From positions 4,712,001 to 4,776,000 of the forward strand of contig NW_026963295.1 in the NCBI RefSeq assembly GCF_036588685.1: 64,000 nucleotides of DNA, in the 5' to 3' direction. Origin of the DNA: Mytilus trossulus (taxonomy: Eukaryota > Mollusca > Bivalvia > Mytilida > Mytilidae). The position numbers and the translations under genes are program-made. The notes under the pieces are model-generated. The model searched no databases. It saw only the letters and a program-made list of their open reading frames with translations, and was not told the origin of the DNA. Positions 34,565-45,829 of the stretch are shown here, one piece after another. Every line of letters begins with the position of its first letter. The stretch's first letter is position 1.

Positions 34565-37500
34565 ATGAAAATGCTCAAACAAACCACTTCTACAAGTCTC
34601 GTGACTATTTGTGTTATTCTCGTGCATCTGTTCTGTTACATCACGTGTGACGAGAACCCTTTAAAAGAGGAGGCTATCAAACTATCCAATATTCATAAGG
34701 ATATAGACACGGACAAGAATAAAAAATTAACACGTCAGGAGGTAAGACAATAAAACTCGTGTAATTCTAATACTTCCAGTTTCTCTTTTCGTTCTCTCTT
34801 AGGGACTTTGCAATATTTATCAAGCATGTAGGACCGGTGCAAACCGTAGTAGGACAAACACATTTTTCATCAACTTCAGGCATAGGGTCACCACTTTTTT
34901 ATAGGACATTAAGATTTATTCAAACTTGTTGACAATCGAAAAAAAAAAATGTAAACAAGGATTTTTATAGTGACATTATACAAATCCTTGCTATGAATAT
35001 CCACTTTGTATACAATTTTCAAAATACTCTATTAATTTAAAAGAAAGGGAATAATTTAAATCAAGGGACAATATCTCTTACACTATTCAACATATTAAAA
35101 TGTATCATATGCTGATTTACCAATTGTTGTATTAATAACAGTACATGTTTTTATTTCAAATATTTACAATGTTACTATTAGTATTCTATTTTTCAAGAAA
35201 GAAATTATGATCTTTTTAAAGCAATGGCAGACCTGTTTTTGACTTTGATGCCGCTTTATTTACATTCTGATTAAATCATAGAATTTGATAGAAATAAACC
35301 AAACTACCAAATAACCTAACTCTTTTACCAATTAATTTACTAGTAATCCTTAAAGAGGGCAACACACCAAATTACCAAACAACCTGGTATTCTATTATGT
35401 CAAAATCCAACTGAGATTTCTAGGGACCATTATGAAAATCCAAGTTGATTCGAAAATTTATAGAAATTTAAAAAAGTGATATCTGAAGTTAGATCCAACT
35501 GAAATTCTAGCTTTTTTATCTTTAATTTAATTGAATACTTAAAATTGACAGAAATTTTGTTGAGGCCATATTCAGATTATAGCAAGATTATCAAGTCATC
35601 AGTCATTCAGACTTATAACATTAAGTGAAGATGGGACCAAAGAGTGCTGTTGAGATTACGTTGAGTCATATTAAATCTGTTCTTGACCAGTCAAAATAAG
35701 GTATTTTTTTCTGACTCTGAGCAGTTTGTAGTGTAATAGGACACATACTTTTTTTTACAGCACTTTAGTCATAGGACATTGAGTTTTTACAGCCCAAATC
35801 AGTATAGGACATTGACTTTTTTTTGTCGTAGACAAAATTTGCAACGTGCCCGCCTGCCTGACAAATATTGCACGGTCCCTTAGTATGATGCTGATTGGCT
35901 TGAGTTTTCTCACATCGTTTTTTGGCCTGAAATATTTGCCACTGTAGTGTAACAATACCAATCAATCAATTAATCTTAAATCATGTAGTAGTGTGACTGT
36001 AATAAGACTAGCACACATCAGTATTTTGCACATAACATATTAACATATGGCACATTTTTTTTAACAGCGAGTTCTATATCAATCTGTCAAGCAGCGAAAG
36101 TGAAAAAAAGAGAAAAGGAGTAAATAAAAAAAAAAACTACGAAAAGCAAAACACTATATAATCTATGCCTACCAAAAGTAACTTTTTAATACTTAAATTA
36201 TTTAATTCAAAACTGATAATAAGTTTTCAGTGAAAAAATGACAGTACCGATGAACTATCTCCTTAGTGTACAGTCCATCACCAGTGCCAGGGCGGCTACA
36301 TGTAACAACCTTGTATCTCCTTTTCTTTGTATACACAAAACCATTTTATTCCCGAAAAGAAAATGGGTACATGCGCTCAACGTCACACTTATCTAATCTT
36401 CAATATAAAAAAGAAGATTTGGTATGATTGCCAATGAGACAACTATCCACAAAAGACCAAAATGACACAGACATTAACAACTATAGATCACCGTACGGCC
36501 TTCAACAATGAGCAAAGCCCATACCGCATAGTCAGCTATAAAAGGCCCCGATAAGACAATGTAAAACAATTCAAACGAGAAAACTAACGGCCTTATTTAT
36601 GTAAAAAAATGAACGAAAAACAAATATGTAACACATAAACAAACGACAACCACTGAATTACAGACTCCTGACTTGGGACAGGCACATACCTAAATAATGT
36701 GGCTGGGTAAACATGTTTGCCTGGTCCCAACCCTCCCCCTACCCTGGGACAGTGGTATAACAGTACAACATAAGAACGAACTATAAAAATCAGTTGAAAA
36801 AGGCTTAACTCATCAGATGGACAAAAATACAAGTGGACGTGACCGGGTACTTATACATCCCGACACAAAAAGACTCAATGAACAGATCTGAGAGTACTCG
36901 CAGTTATCGGACAGCTAGTTCAAAGCCACTAACAACTTATAAAAAAATCAATGTCAGTTGTGTTTTGAACGACAGATGGACCTTAAAATTTATATTTCTG
37001 TGGGAGTTACAGTCAAGAAATATAAATTCAATTAATTATTTTGAAAATTGACTTATAGGTAATTGCACGCCGGAACTTTTGTGCTTCATCAAATCAAGTT
37101 GACTAGCTTTCACATATGACTTCGTAAATAAGTTCCGAATGTTCCTTATGGTAGTGTACGGTCTTCATCAAAGAGCATACCCATACAGTATCATAGTCTC
37201 GCAAAACACAATGTTACGAAATCAAATAAATAAAACCAATGTTCTTACTCATGCTAAATACACCATACCAAAAAAACAAATTAGGCAAACAGCATCACAA
37301 CGACAAACACTACTTACATTCTACAGACTTGGGACAGGCACGTAAAGAATGTGTCGGGGTTTAACATATATATGATAGATCAACCAACCCTACCTATATT
37401 GTAAATATTCATGCTATTAGAAGAGATAACCAACACCAATTGATTTGTTACAATACAGATTACCGATATTTATAGTTTACATGGTTTCTCGTTTCTGGTT

Positions 37501-38093
37501 TTTAGTATTAGACCGTTTTTTCCGTTTAAATGATACACTAGTCATTTTTGGGACCCTTTATAGCTTGCAGTTCGGTGTGAGCCAAGGCTCCGTGTTGACG
37601 ACCGTATATGCCGTACTATATGACCTATAATAATGGTTTACTTTTACGAATTGTGACTTGGATAGATCTGTCTCATTAACACTCATTTACCGCATCTTCT
37701 TCTATTCATTTGAGTGTTCATTTTTTTTTTACTCCCACTGTATTTCATTCTGTTTTAAGTAGAAATATATCTCGTTGCAAACAAAATTGGTAACAGTATT
37801 TATTGTTAATATTTATGCTATTAGAAGAGATGAAAAAAGAAGGTTTGTTATATATCAAATCATATGCAATACAGATATTCATAGGGTTCATTTTTTTTTA
37901 AACTTCCACTGTATTTCAGTTTAACCTCATTCTATTTTAGGTAATAATATACCTGGTTGCAAACAAGATTGGTTACAAACCAGATTCTGATTACTTCAAG
38001 GACATAGTGGACGGTTTGTTTGAGGAACACGACAAAAATAAAGATGGACTTATAGCTTATGATGAATTTGTTCCTAGGCATGATGAACTCTGA
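34565..38093 (+). CDS. Small ER-lumen EF-hand protein with C-terminal HDEL, paralog (2 exons, 109 aa)
   Basis: Exon 1 is 34565-34741 and exon 2 is 37941-38093, joined by a GTAAG donor and a TTTTAG acceptor in phase 0. Residues 1 to about 28 form a signal peptide; a second ATG two codons in (34571) is an alternative start. EF loop 1 is at 48-59 (DTDKNKKLTRQE) and loop 2 at 90-101 (DKNKDGLIAYDE). The intron follows the last glutamate of loop 1, exactly as in the - strand paralog at 29313-33669. The protein ends RHDEL, an HDEL ER-retrieval signal. The pair is thus an inverted gene duplication. Similarity to the EF-hand part of FKBP7/14 is recognised, but no isomerase domain is present. A decayed duplicate of the exon 2 start lies just upstream at 37760-37797. 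Confidence 0.9.
35740..35970 (-). repeat. Repeat-like segment ending in CAAT iterations
   Basis: The ATAGGACATTGA block occurs twice (about 35771 and 35810), with a related ATAGGACATTAAG near 34902. The segment ends at CCAATCAATCAATTAATC, a tail typical of molluscan SINEs. The overlapping frames here are not credible genes. Confidence 0.4.
36401..36860 (+). repeat. Long copy of the GGAAGATGTGG-type dispersed family
   Basis: Starts AAGAAGATTTGGTATGATTGCCAATG and continues through ACGGCCTTCAACAATGAGC, ACCACTGAATTACAGACTCC and GTGGACGTGACCGGGTAC. The order is the inverse of 26970-27440. It lies inside the intron of the EF-hand/HDEL gene. The frame at 36593-36832 is antisense to the repeat. Confidence 0.85.
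37478..37710 (-). repeat. Dispersed repeat (family of 26314-26520), inverted
   Basis: Contains GCAGTTCGGTGTGAGCCAAGG and CCGTATATGCCG blocks and ends TCTCATTAACACTCATTTACCGCATCTTCTTC, the inverse of the 26314 family. It interrupts unit 1 of the local duplication. Confidence 0.75.
37760..37797 (+). pseudogene. Decayed duplicate of exon 2 start of the EF-hand/HDEL gene
   Basis: After an AG at 37758-37759 the sequence parallels the first 38 bases of exon 2 at 37941. It starts with TAG in the corresponding frame and has lost several bases, so it cannot serve as an exon. Confidence 0.6.
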
Positions 38094-38512
38094 ATTCGAG
38101 ACAGTAAGAGGCAGGGACAGGAACCCGATTTTCTTTTTCTTTTTTTTAATTAGAACTCTCAACTTTGAAAGTTTGAGGACATACTACAATTTTATGTATC
38201 CTAGCTGGATAAAATACATTTTGACAGTATGTTTTGATGTGTATTAAAATGTGTCTATTTCATTTTTAAATTAGTCCTATAATGTTCGCCTTTTTTTAAT
38301 TTTGCACTTCCGCTACATTATATTACGTATATTTTTGCCCATCTCTGTATTTTTTTTATGCAGTTCAGCAGTTGTTCCCTATTCATCCTGTGCCCTTATT
38401 TTTTTCTATTATAATACTGATTTTTTGCAATCGGCAATCCTCTGGTGAATCCGCTACTCTCCTTTTAACTTGTAACTGAATATACGAAAACCAAGCCTTA
38501 GTATATCTCATA

Positions 38513-38805
38513 AACATGTTTAACCCCGCCGCATTTTTGCGCCTGTCCCAAGTCAGGAGCCTCTGGTCTTTGTTAGTCTTGTATTATTTTAATTTTAGTT
38601 TCTTGTGTACAATTTGGAAATTAGTATGGCGTTCATTATCACTGAACTAGCATATATTTCTTTAGGGGCCAGCTGAAGGACGCCTCCGGGTGCGGGAATT
38701 TCTCGTTACATTGGAGACGTGTTTGTGACATTCTGCTGTTGTTTTTCTATGGTCGGGTAGTTGTCACTTTGATACATTCCCAATTTCCATTCTCAACTTT
38801 AATAT
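38513..38805 (+). repeat. Dispersed repeat, copy of 30030-30300
   Basis: Reads from GTTTAACCCCGCCGCATTTTTGCGCC through AGTATGGCGTTCATTATCACTG to TTGATACATTCCCAATTTCC, matching 30030-30300 with scattered differences. Confidence 0.85.
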
Positions 38806-38814
38806 AGCAAAACT

Positions 38815-39097
38815 AATGTATCACTAGCCTGTGACGTCAACACTGAGGTTGTAAGTTTGAATCCCGACATACGTGGCAAGTGCTCTCGACTCCTATCTTA
38901 TTTGACCCCGACATACGTGGCAAGTGCTCTCGACTTCTTTCTTATTTGACTTCGATTGTCAGTTTTCCTACCGAAGGTCGTTGGTTCTCTCCGGGCAACC
39001 GGCTTCCTTTGCCAATACAAACTGTCGGTCACGAAATACCATAAAAGATCATAAAAGGGCTTGAAGTGGGAATAAAGAGCAATCAATCAATTGTTCA
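38815..39097 (+). repeat. tRNA-derived SINE of the widespread molluscan/metazoan type, with internal 43-bp duplication
   Basis: A B-box-like AAGTTTGAATCCC lies near 38850. Next comes CGACATACGTGGCAAGTGCTCTCGACT, repeated after about 43 bp (near 38865 and 38908). The central block CCGAAGGTCGTTGGTTCTCTCCGG and the tail CAATCAATCAATTG follow. The central block is what I recognise as a conserved SINE domain found across molluscs and other metazoans. Confidence 0.75.
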
Positions 39098-39616
39098 TAT
39101 CCCAACGCGTTGTTTATAGTGATCTAAAAAAAAACTTCACCAGATTTGTTGCTTGAGAAGATGTTAGATAAACCGCTAACCAACATCACAATAACCTTCG
39201 GCTACGCTCGCCTTTATTATTGTTTTGAAAAATAGCTATAATGTGTTGTTTTACCCTATCTCTTACTATGATTAACAATATATACATCTCAACAACAAAA
39301 ATTAACAATTTTTTATAAAGTAAAAGCTAGAGGACCCCTTTTTATGATTTCCTACATTCTTCATATCTTTGTCGAGATGACCTATAAAACTCGCAGACAA
39401 ATTCAATCCCTCTCCGTGTCCGACTTTCATGGGGCGCGAGGTTTGCAGCCATCGTAGATCAACGGAATATAATGACTAAATTATTCAGGTTAACACTGAG
39501 GGTTAACATTCATGTACCAAAACAATATTTTATCTTTTGTTAGTTATTTGCTAAAAGGACATTGAAGGGGCTACGTTGTATATTTACGAGTCATCTAAAT
39601 AATCCACATTATTCAC

Positions 39617-39689
39617 GTCTGCTTAGCGCAGGGGATAGCGCGCCGGACTTCTATCCCGGAGGTTGTGGGATATAATCCCTCCGTGGACG
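39617..39689 (+). tRNA. Degenerate tRNA-Arg(UCU)-like sequence, probably a pseudogene
   Basis: The 73-base sequence folds as a tRNA with D-arm AGCGCAGGGGATAGCGC, an anticodon arm CCGGA-CTTCTAT-CCCGG with anticodon TCT, and an acceptor stem with six of seven pairs counting wobbles. It lies close to animal tRNA-Arg(UCU). The T-loop reads ATATAAT instead of TTCGANT, so the internal B-box promoter is ruined, and the last anticodon-stem pair is A-C. T runs follow from about 39700. It is best read as a dead or retroposed copy. Confidence 0.6.
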
Positions 39690-40159
39690 TCATATTATTT
39701 TTCTGTTTTTTTCTTCTTTTTTCTTCTTTAACAATAATTGCTTTGATGTATGACCCATTTCTGTTATTGGTATTAACGTAAATGAGCCGTGAAATGGCAT
39801 TTTCATGTTTTGGTACATCTAAAAACAAGTGGATATATATATAGTTAACAAATACGCTCTCTTTTTTTTCTCTCTTTTTGCTATTGAGTAATCTGTTAAT
39901 CGTAGAAATATAATGGATGCAAATAAAACATGAAAACTGTTCCACTTAGCCGAATTAAATGGTGTTTCGACTTTTTACAATTATAAAGGCATATTTTGTT
40001 CCTCATAATGTCCAACTCGATCGATGGAAAGGGGGAAGATACATTCCCGTGGGTACCATCAGCCTACTAATCTGAACTGGTTTGTTACCGTGTAATATCA
40101 TTTCTACTCATGTCCTGTAAATTTAATGTTTATAAAACGTTGAACTATTCGAAATGTAT

Positions 40160-40372
40160 GGAAACGTAGCCACGACCAGTAGGAATAGGGTACTAAAAGG
40201 CTATGGATTACTAGGTTTGGGATGTATAAATACGCAGCCACGACCAGTTGGACTAGGGTGGTTAAACATGGTGCTATGGATTACTAGGTTTTGGATGTAT
40301 AATTACGCAGTCATCACGACCAGTCGGAATAAGGTGGTTAAACCTGGTGCTATGGATTACTCTGTTTGATAG
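40160..40372 (+). repeat. Minisatellite, three units of about 68-76 bp
   Basis: CGACCAG recurs at 40173, 40241 and 40317, each followed by GGTGGTTAAAC...CTATGGATTACT...GGATGTATAA. The frame at 40154 is a product of the repeat. Confidence 0.85.
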
Positions 40373-40489
40373 TGAAATAAAAGGTTATTGTTCCAATTTG
40401 CATTGAACGTATAACTGGATTGGTCGAATTAATTGTTTTTTTGCTGGCTTCCCGTCTATATAGCGGCTAATATGTCATGCATATATAGG

Positions 40490-40625
40490 AAGTTTTCTAT
40501 GTTGTGTCTTGTGAACTTTTATTTATCTGGTTGTCTTTTTCTTTTTAGCCATGGCGTTATCAGTTTATTTTCGATCTATGAGTTTCAATGTTCCTCTTGT
40601 ATCTTTCACCCCTCTTTTATAGGCA
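40490..40625 (+). repeat. Dispersed repeat with CCATGGCGTTATCAG block
   Basis: Copy of 28690-28810, from GTTGTGTCTTGTGAAC-type lead to ATCTTTCACCCCTCTTTTAT. The frame at 40433-40771 crosses it and is unlikely to be a gene. Confidence 0.65.
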
Positions 40626-41084
40626 ATTTCGGCGGTAGGTTCGTATTAAAGACTTCGAATGTTTTTTTTAATATTCATACATGTTTGTTAAAAAAAATAC
40701 CTATTACAGTAATTTACGTACATCTTAGTTTTTTCTTCGTTATAATTTGTCTAAAGGCTACGTTTTCTTAAATCGATAAAAAGTTAATTGATCAACAAGT
40801 CTCTGGTCAAATAAACTTTGTGAGTAGTTTTAGTACCGAGGGTGTGTCTTGTATTGTGGGTTTTCATTGGTTTGAAGTTTTGTGTTACACATATAATTTT
40901 GTCGTCAGACATATTTAAAAGAAGCTAAATATTAGATTAGAATTTGAAACTGTTTGAAAATCCACATATACAAGGTAGATATATATTTATCTCTTCATAT
41001 AATTTCTTAGATTATTTCCGTTTTATTTTAGTATCGGAACAAAACACGACTTTTAAAAATCTTTTCTTGATATCCCATGAAGAC

Positions 41085-41205
41085 AGCCATTTTCAAAAAA
41101 AGGGGTGTGTCCCAACCCAGGATTAAAGGGGGTTCCAACTATATGTCTCCATTCAAATACATTGATCGTCCGGTAAAAAAACACCCCTCTGGATCTGCCA
41201 CTGGT
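41085..41205. mobile_element. MITE-like repeat, copy of 28282-28432
   Basis: Shares AGCCATTTT...GGGGTGTGTCCCAACCCAGGAT and CCATTCAAATACATTGATCGTCC, and ends CTGGATCTGCCACTGG. The terminal inverted repeat is eroded. Confidence 0.65.
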
Positions 41206-41657
41206 CTGATATTTGATTTCGATGATGTTATGACTTTTTGCTATTTTGCTATTTTGCTTGTAAAATACGATTACATGTTTTTAAATTAATTGAATGCAGG
41301 ACCCCTTTAACTCTTCGAACTACTTTGCTTTATTTATTAAATAATTATGAAATTTTGTAAGATGCGACCCCAATTTTAAATTTTTCTTACACTAGTAATG
41401 ATCACTGGCGGATCTAGAAATTTTTTCTGCCCCCCTCTAAATCCGTCTCTTATCATTTACATTTGTAAATTGAGGTGAAGTTAATTACACTTTTTGCCGT
41501 AATAAGTATGTATATATACAGAAACATAGTACAGAGTTTTTGTCGAAGTTAAATTATAGAAGTGAGAATGGAAACGGGGATTGTGTCAAAGAGACAGCAA
41601 CCTGATCACATATCATATGATATCACGAGGCCATCGATAATTCTTCAATTGGTATAG

Positions 41658-42275
41658 ATATATAAAGAACCAAAAATTTGCGAAAGCAAATTTACAGATC
41701 TAACATTGTTGGGTTGATGTTTAGACGAGTTGTATATACATTATGTACACAGCCATGTATCACCATCATTGATGGCGATCCAATGGATACATCTGTTGTA
41801 GAGTTGTCACTGACTCAGACGTACTTATAAATATAATTATTTTCTGTGACTGTATATTACATTAATTTGTAGGATCCTTTACTATAGATAATTTAGCTGA
41901 TCTGTAACAATAACATCTTCATGCCTTATATATCATGTACTGTAGTACGCCGCTAGATTAAAATTGACGTGGAAAGGTAACATACGGCCAGCGAAAGCTC
42001 TTTTTTGAGAGCCCAGCTGGTCGTGTGGTCTAGCGGGACGGCTGCAGTGCAGGCGATTTGGTGTCACGATATCACAGTAGCATGGGTTCGAATCCCGGCG
42101 AGGGAAGAACCAAAAATTTGCGAAAGCAAATTTACAGATCTAACATTGTTGGGTTGATGTTTAGACGAGTTGTATATACATTATGTACACAGCCATGTAT
42201 CACCATCATTGATGGCGATCCAATGGATACATCTGTTGTAGAGTTGTCACTGACTCAGACGTACTTATATATATA
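41658..42275 (+). repeat. tRNA-headed ~440-bp repeat, locus 2 (about 1.4 units)
   Basis: AAGAACCAAAAATTTGCG occurs at 41665 and 42105, a 440-bp step. The A-box-like TGGTCTAGCGGGA lies near 42027 and the B-box GGGTTCGAATCCC at 42084-42096. The linker between units is nearly identical to that of locus 1 at 31119-31300, 10.8 kb away, so both loci derive from one recent source. The frame at 42058 is repeat. Confidence 0.85.
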
Positions 42276-42401
42276 TACTCATTAGTGTGTTAAAGTTACA
42301 TTCTTAGACACTTATATAATTCAATTTAGTAACTGCATCAGTTTATTTACAAACTGATCCACACCTATATAGATTGAATGTTGATTGTTGCTATTTTTAG
42401 A

Positions 42402-42407
<6 letters not shown>

Positions 42408-42438
<31 letters not shown>

Positions 42439-42560
42439 GCGAAAGCAAATTTACAGATCTAACATTGTTGTAAATTTGTAATAATAAAAATATATAATAT
42501 GACCCATTGTCCGTTACTCTGGGTTGATGTTTAGACGAGTTGTATATATATATATATATT
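42408..42560 (+). repeat. Truncated tail copy of the tRNA-headed repeat, split by a 49-bp insertion
   Basis: A TA microsatellite leads into AATTTGCGAAAGCAAATTTACAGATCTAACATTGTTG; 49 unrelated bases (42472-42520) follow before the repeat resumes with GGGTTGATGTTTAGACGAG. The insert is the exact inverse of 42845-42893. Confidence 0.85.
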
Positions 42561-42844
42561 ATATGTTGTAAAAAATCAAAACAAGATATATTTGTATTAA
42601 AGCTTTGTTTTGGCACGAAAAGCTCTTAAGATTGTTACACATTAGCAGAGTCTTACACTGATAATAATTTGACAATTATTAGAGGTTTTAGATATAATAA
42701 ATAGGAATACAATGTTAAATCAGATTTCTCTATATGAAGATATAGAATGATATGTATGATCAAATATGCATTTACATAGTTATTTCTTTTACATGTAATA
42801 ACATTATTAGTATACTATGAGGTGTGCTGTCCAATAAAGGAAGC

Positions 42845-42893
42845 AGAGTAACGGACAATGGGTCATATTATATATTTTTATTATTACAAATTT
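42845..42893 (-). repeat. Inverse source of the 49-bp insert at 42472-42520
   Basis: AGAGTAACGGACAATGGGTC... to ...TATTACAAATTT is the reverse complement of 42472-42520, base for base as far as I can read. Confidence 0.85.
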
Positions 42894-42899
42894 CTTACT

Positions 42900-45620
42900 C
42901 GATTTACTCTGATATTTCATATTAATCAATTCAATCAAAATCAATCAAATGTTCTTTGTTAAACTTTTTTTTAATTTACTTTACATTATGTTTGAAAATT
43001 ATGTTATCATTCTGCTCATTTTGGGCGCTACGATTGTCAAATGAAATATTTGTTTGTTTGTTAGGTAATAGAAAAATATGTTACATATCTAAATTAGCAC
43101 AAAGATGAAATAAAAAATCTTCTCATTCAATATAATCATATTTATTTATGCTAAATTCATGATAAAGGCTTGTCGTTGCGGTAAATGACGGTGATCCTGA
43201 TTGAATAGGGGAAAGGGACCGGGGAGGGGAGAAGCGTTCAGCTTCAATATGGTGCCTAATTCCCTCAAATTGAAAATGGAAAATGTCAAGTTGCCAATAT
43301 TTCATGCGTATTGAGAGCAATTAAAACTTTAAATTAAAAGTGCTACAAATTACAAATTCGACAGTCTAAGTCTGGTAACTTTGTGACTGTTTGAAGGACT
43401 CCATATTTATACAACGTAGATTTTACTCGATACATCAGTTTGTTTTCGATTTATGTTAGTGATGTGTCAACACACGACTTTTAAAATCTTTTAATATTTT
43501 CTCAGGAATTTTAGATCCAAGACAAAAGATTGTCTGACATTGAATTTTGACGAAGTTAATTATGACCTTTTGCTGATTATGTTATTTTGTTTGTAACAAT
43601 TTTAACGTTCTAAACTATTTCACTTTGTTTTTAAGTTAATTATGAGTATTTGTTAAGAATGCAGAGTGAAGAGTTCACTCTTGTGGAGAGTTGTCTCATT
43701 GGCAATCATACCACATCTTCTTTTTATATCAATTGCATTTTTCTCTTTCACTGTAATGATTTAATTTGTAAATTGATGGGTAGTAACACACTATTTCTCG
43801 AATTACAAAGAAAAGCGCAGTTTTGAGTGTTTGGAGATAGCAACCCGACCAAAAAACAAATAAAAGCACGAAGCAATTTTGCGAAAATATTTTAAAAGGT
43901 ACATCAAATTCAATAGAGAGTCACAGACTGGTGAACAATATGTCTTTGGTGTTCATTGATAAGCAGTTAAAATTATTGCATAGATCAAATTTAAAGAAAG
44001 GTTCTTATGTAATATAATCATATTCTAAATAATATAAATTATGTCAAATTGGTGACATAGTCTTATCTTTATTCAGTAAATTGGTGTGGTCCTGAATGGA
44101 GGGGGCGGGGTCAATATTCTATGTTTTAGTATCAAAGTGATACCTGATTCCCGCTGAAATTGAAAATAAAAATATCAGTATGAAAATACAAAAATATAGA
44201 AACGAAACGGAAGTCGAATGTTTAGATGAGACATTCATATTAGTTATATAAAGAATATAGTAAGATGGGCAAGAAATATAAAATAATGGCGGGGTAGCTT
44301 GTTCAAGATACAATGATGGGAAAAATTATAAATATAGAAAAATATGGTAGAAAAAATAAAAGAATACAGAAATGAGAAATCCCCTTCCGCAACTACATTT
44401 TTTGTGAAAATGTTGATTCATATTGAAATTCAATGTTAAAAAACACCGATGAATTATTGTATAGTGGCAAATATTGCATCCCTATTAAGGTCGATAAAAG
44501 CTCAACAAGATGCTACAAATGAGAATGTCTGAGACGTATTTCTGAATCTGTTCGAAGAACCACATGCATGTAAACAGGGTAGATTTTACACCGTCATTTA
44601 TCACAAGATTATTTTCGATATATCATAACACGACTTTTAAATCCTTGCCCATTTCCTCATGAATTTTGTATCTCCTATTATTTTGATTTTTGGGGTCAAA
44701 TGAGCGAGATGTTATTCTTTTACAATATTGATTTACTTATTTGTATGTGAAATTTCCAAAGTAGCGACTCATGAAATTTTTTAAGCGGGCTCTTGTAAGC
44801 ATTGATAAAATATAAAAAAAACAGTTATTGGCCAGTCAAATCGGTATGATTTAATCTGCACGGCTCTAGTGAACCTTATTAACCCGAACGACGTGAGACA
44901 AAGCATGGTTAAAAAAGAATTAAAAAAAAACCCGGAAGAATTTCAACAATTTATCAAAAACAACCAAAAGTCTATTTCGAAGAATACTTGTATATTTTGC
45001 AATGCTATCAGTGCGACTATTTCTAAGCACTGCCCCATGGTTATAGTCAAATGAATTGAATTAATTTTTTTTTGCATCGTTTGTGGTAGAAAGCAATGCA
45101 CTCTTACTTTAAACTCATGGTAAATAAGAGTAGACGGGTATCATATATAAACACTTATTGTAATATTGCATGGATAGAAGCAAAACACATTTCATAGGTG
45201 AAACTTTTTAAAAATAACTAAAATATAACTATAAAAATAGCAAGTAGTTTTTTTTTTAGAAAAAGAGCGGTCCCCATACTCATGTTTAACATGTAAATGA
45301 TGATCTAGTTTGAGTCCGACGATACTACTACTTGTAATTTCAGATCATTAAATTATTTTAAGTCTGATTTTCTGTCATTCAATTTTACAACTCATACTGC
45401 GTGTCAAGACATTTTCTTGTCTTGTCAATTACTCACTTATTTTGATATTTGCAATTGGTTGGTGGTTTCCTTGCAAGATCTACATGTCTGTCAAATGGAG
45501 TCAATCTGAGATCGACCACGTGTCATTGATAAGTTATCAATATTAAGTGTTGGTGGTCAATTACGTATCTCAGATACTATTTGCTATAAGTCAACTATAT
45601 TTGATGAATATAATGATTAT
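42900..45620. other. Intergenic, little to report
   Basis: AT-rich. A repeat 3' end (GGAGAGTTGTCTCATTGGCAATCATACCACATC) lies at 43679-43725, from the 26314 family. A 62-codon frame at 44869-45054 starts at a non-ATG codon and has no recognised similarity. It is rich in Lys/Asn with a CIFC pair, and an AG precedes it at 44867, so it could be an exon of something unknown, but I would not call it. Confidence 0.4.
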
Positions 45621-45626
45621 AAGGTA

Positions 45627-45825
45627 TATATAAAAAAGAAGATGTGGTATGATTGCAAATGACAGCTCTCCTCGAGAAACCAAATTACACATAAAGTAAC
45701 AACTATAGGTCACATACGACCTTACAAAATGAGCAAAGCCCATACCGCATAGTCAGCTGTAAAAGGCCACAAAATGACAATGTAAAACAATTCAAACGAG
45801 AAAATTAACAGCCTGATTTATGTAC
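45627..45825 (+). repeat. Dispersed repeat (family of 26314-26520)
   Basis: AAGAAGATGTGGTATGATTGCAAATGACAG, then CAAAGCCCATACCGCATAGTCAGC and AATGTAAAACAATTCAAACGAG match 36401-36590. Confidence 0.85.
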
Positions 45826-45829
45826 ATGT

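Larger units (their letters stand above)
37400..37985 (+). repeat. Local tandem duplication of intron end and exon 2 start, split by a repeat
   Basis: Unit 1 has ATTCATGCTATTAGAAGAGAT (about 37405) and, after an inserted inverted dispersed repeat (about 37478-37710), TTTTACTCCCACTGTATTTCATTCTGTTTTAAG with GTTGCAAACAAAATTGGTAAC (to 37797). Unit 2 has the same two blocks at about 37805 and 37887-37985, where they form the intron end and the beginning of the real exon 2. Confidence 0.8.

Noticed and set aside
44869-45054. 62-codon frame with Lys/Asn-rich start and CIFC pair
   Set aside because: No ATG, no homolog recognised and no companion exon; kept only as a remark in the intergenic entry.
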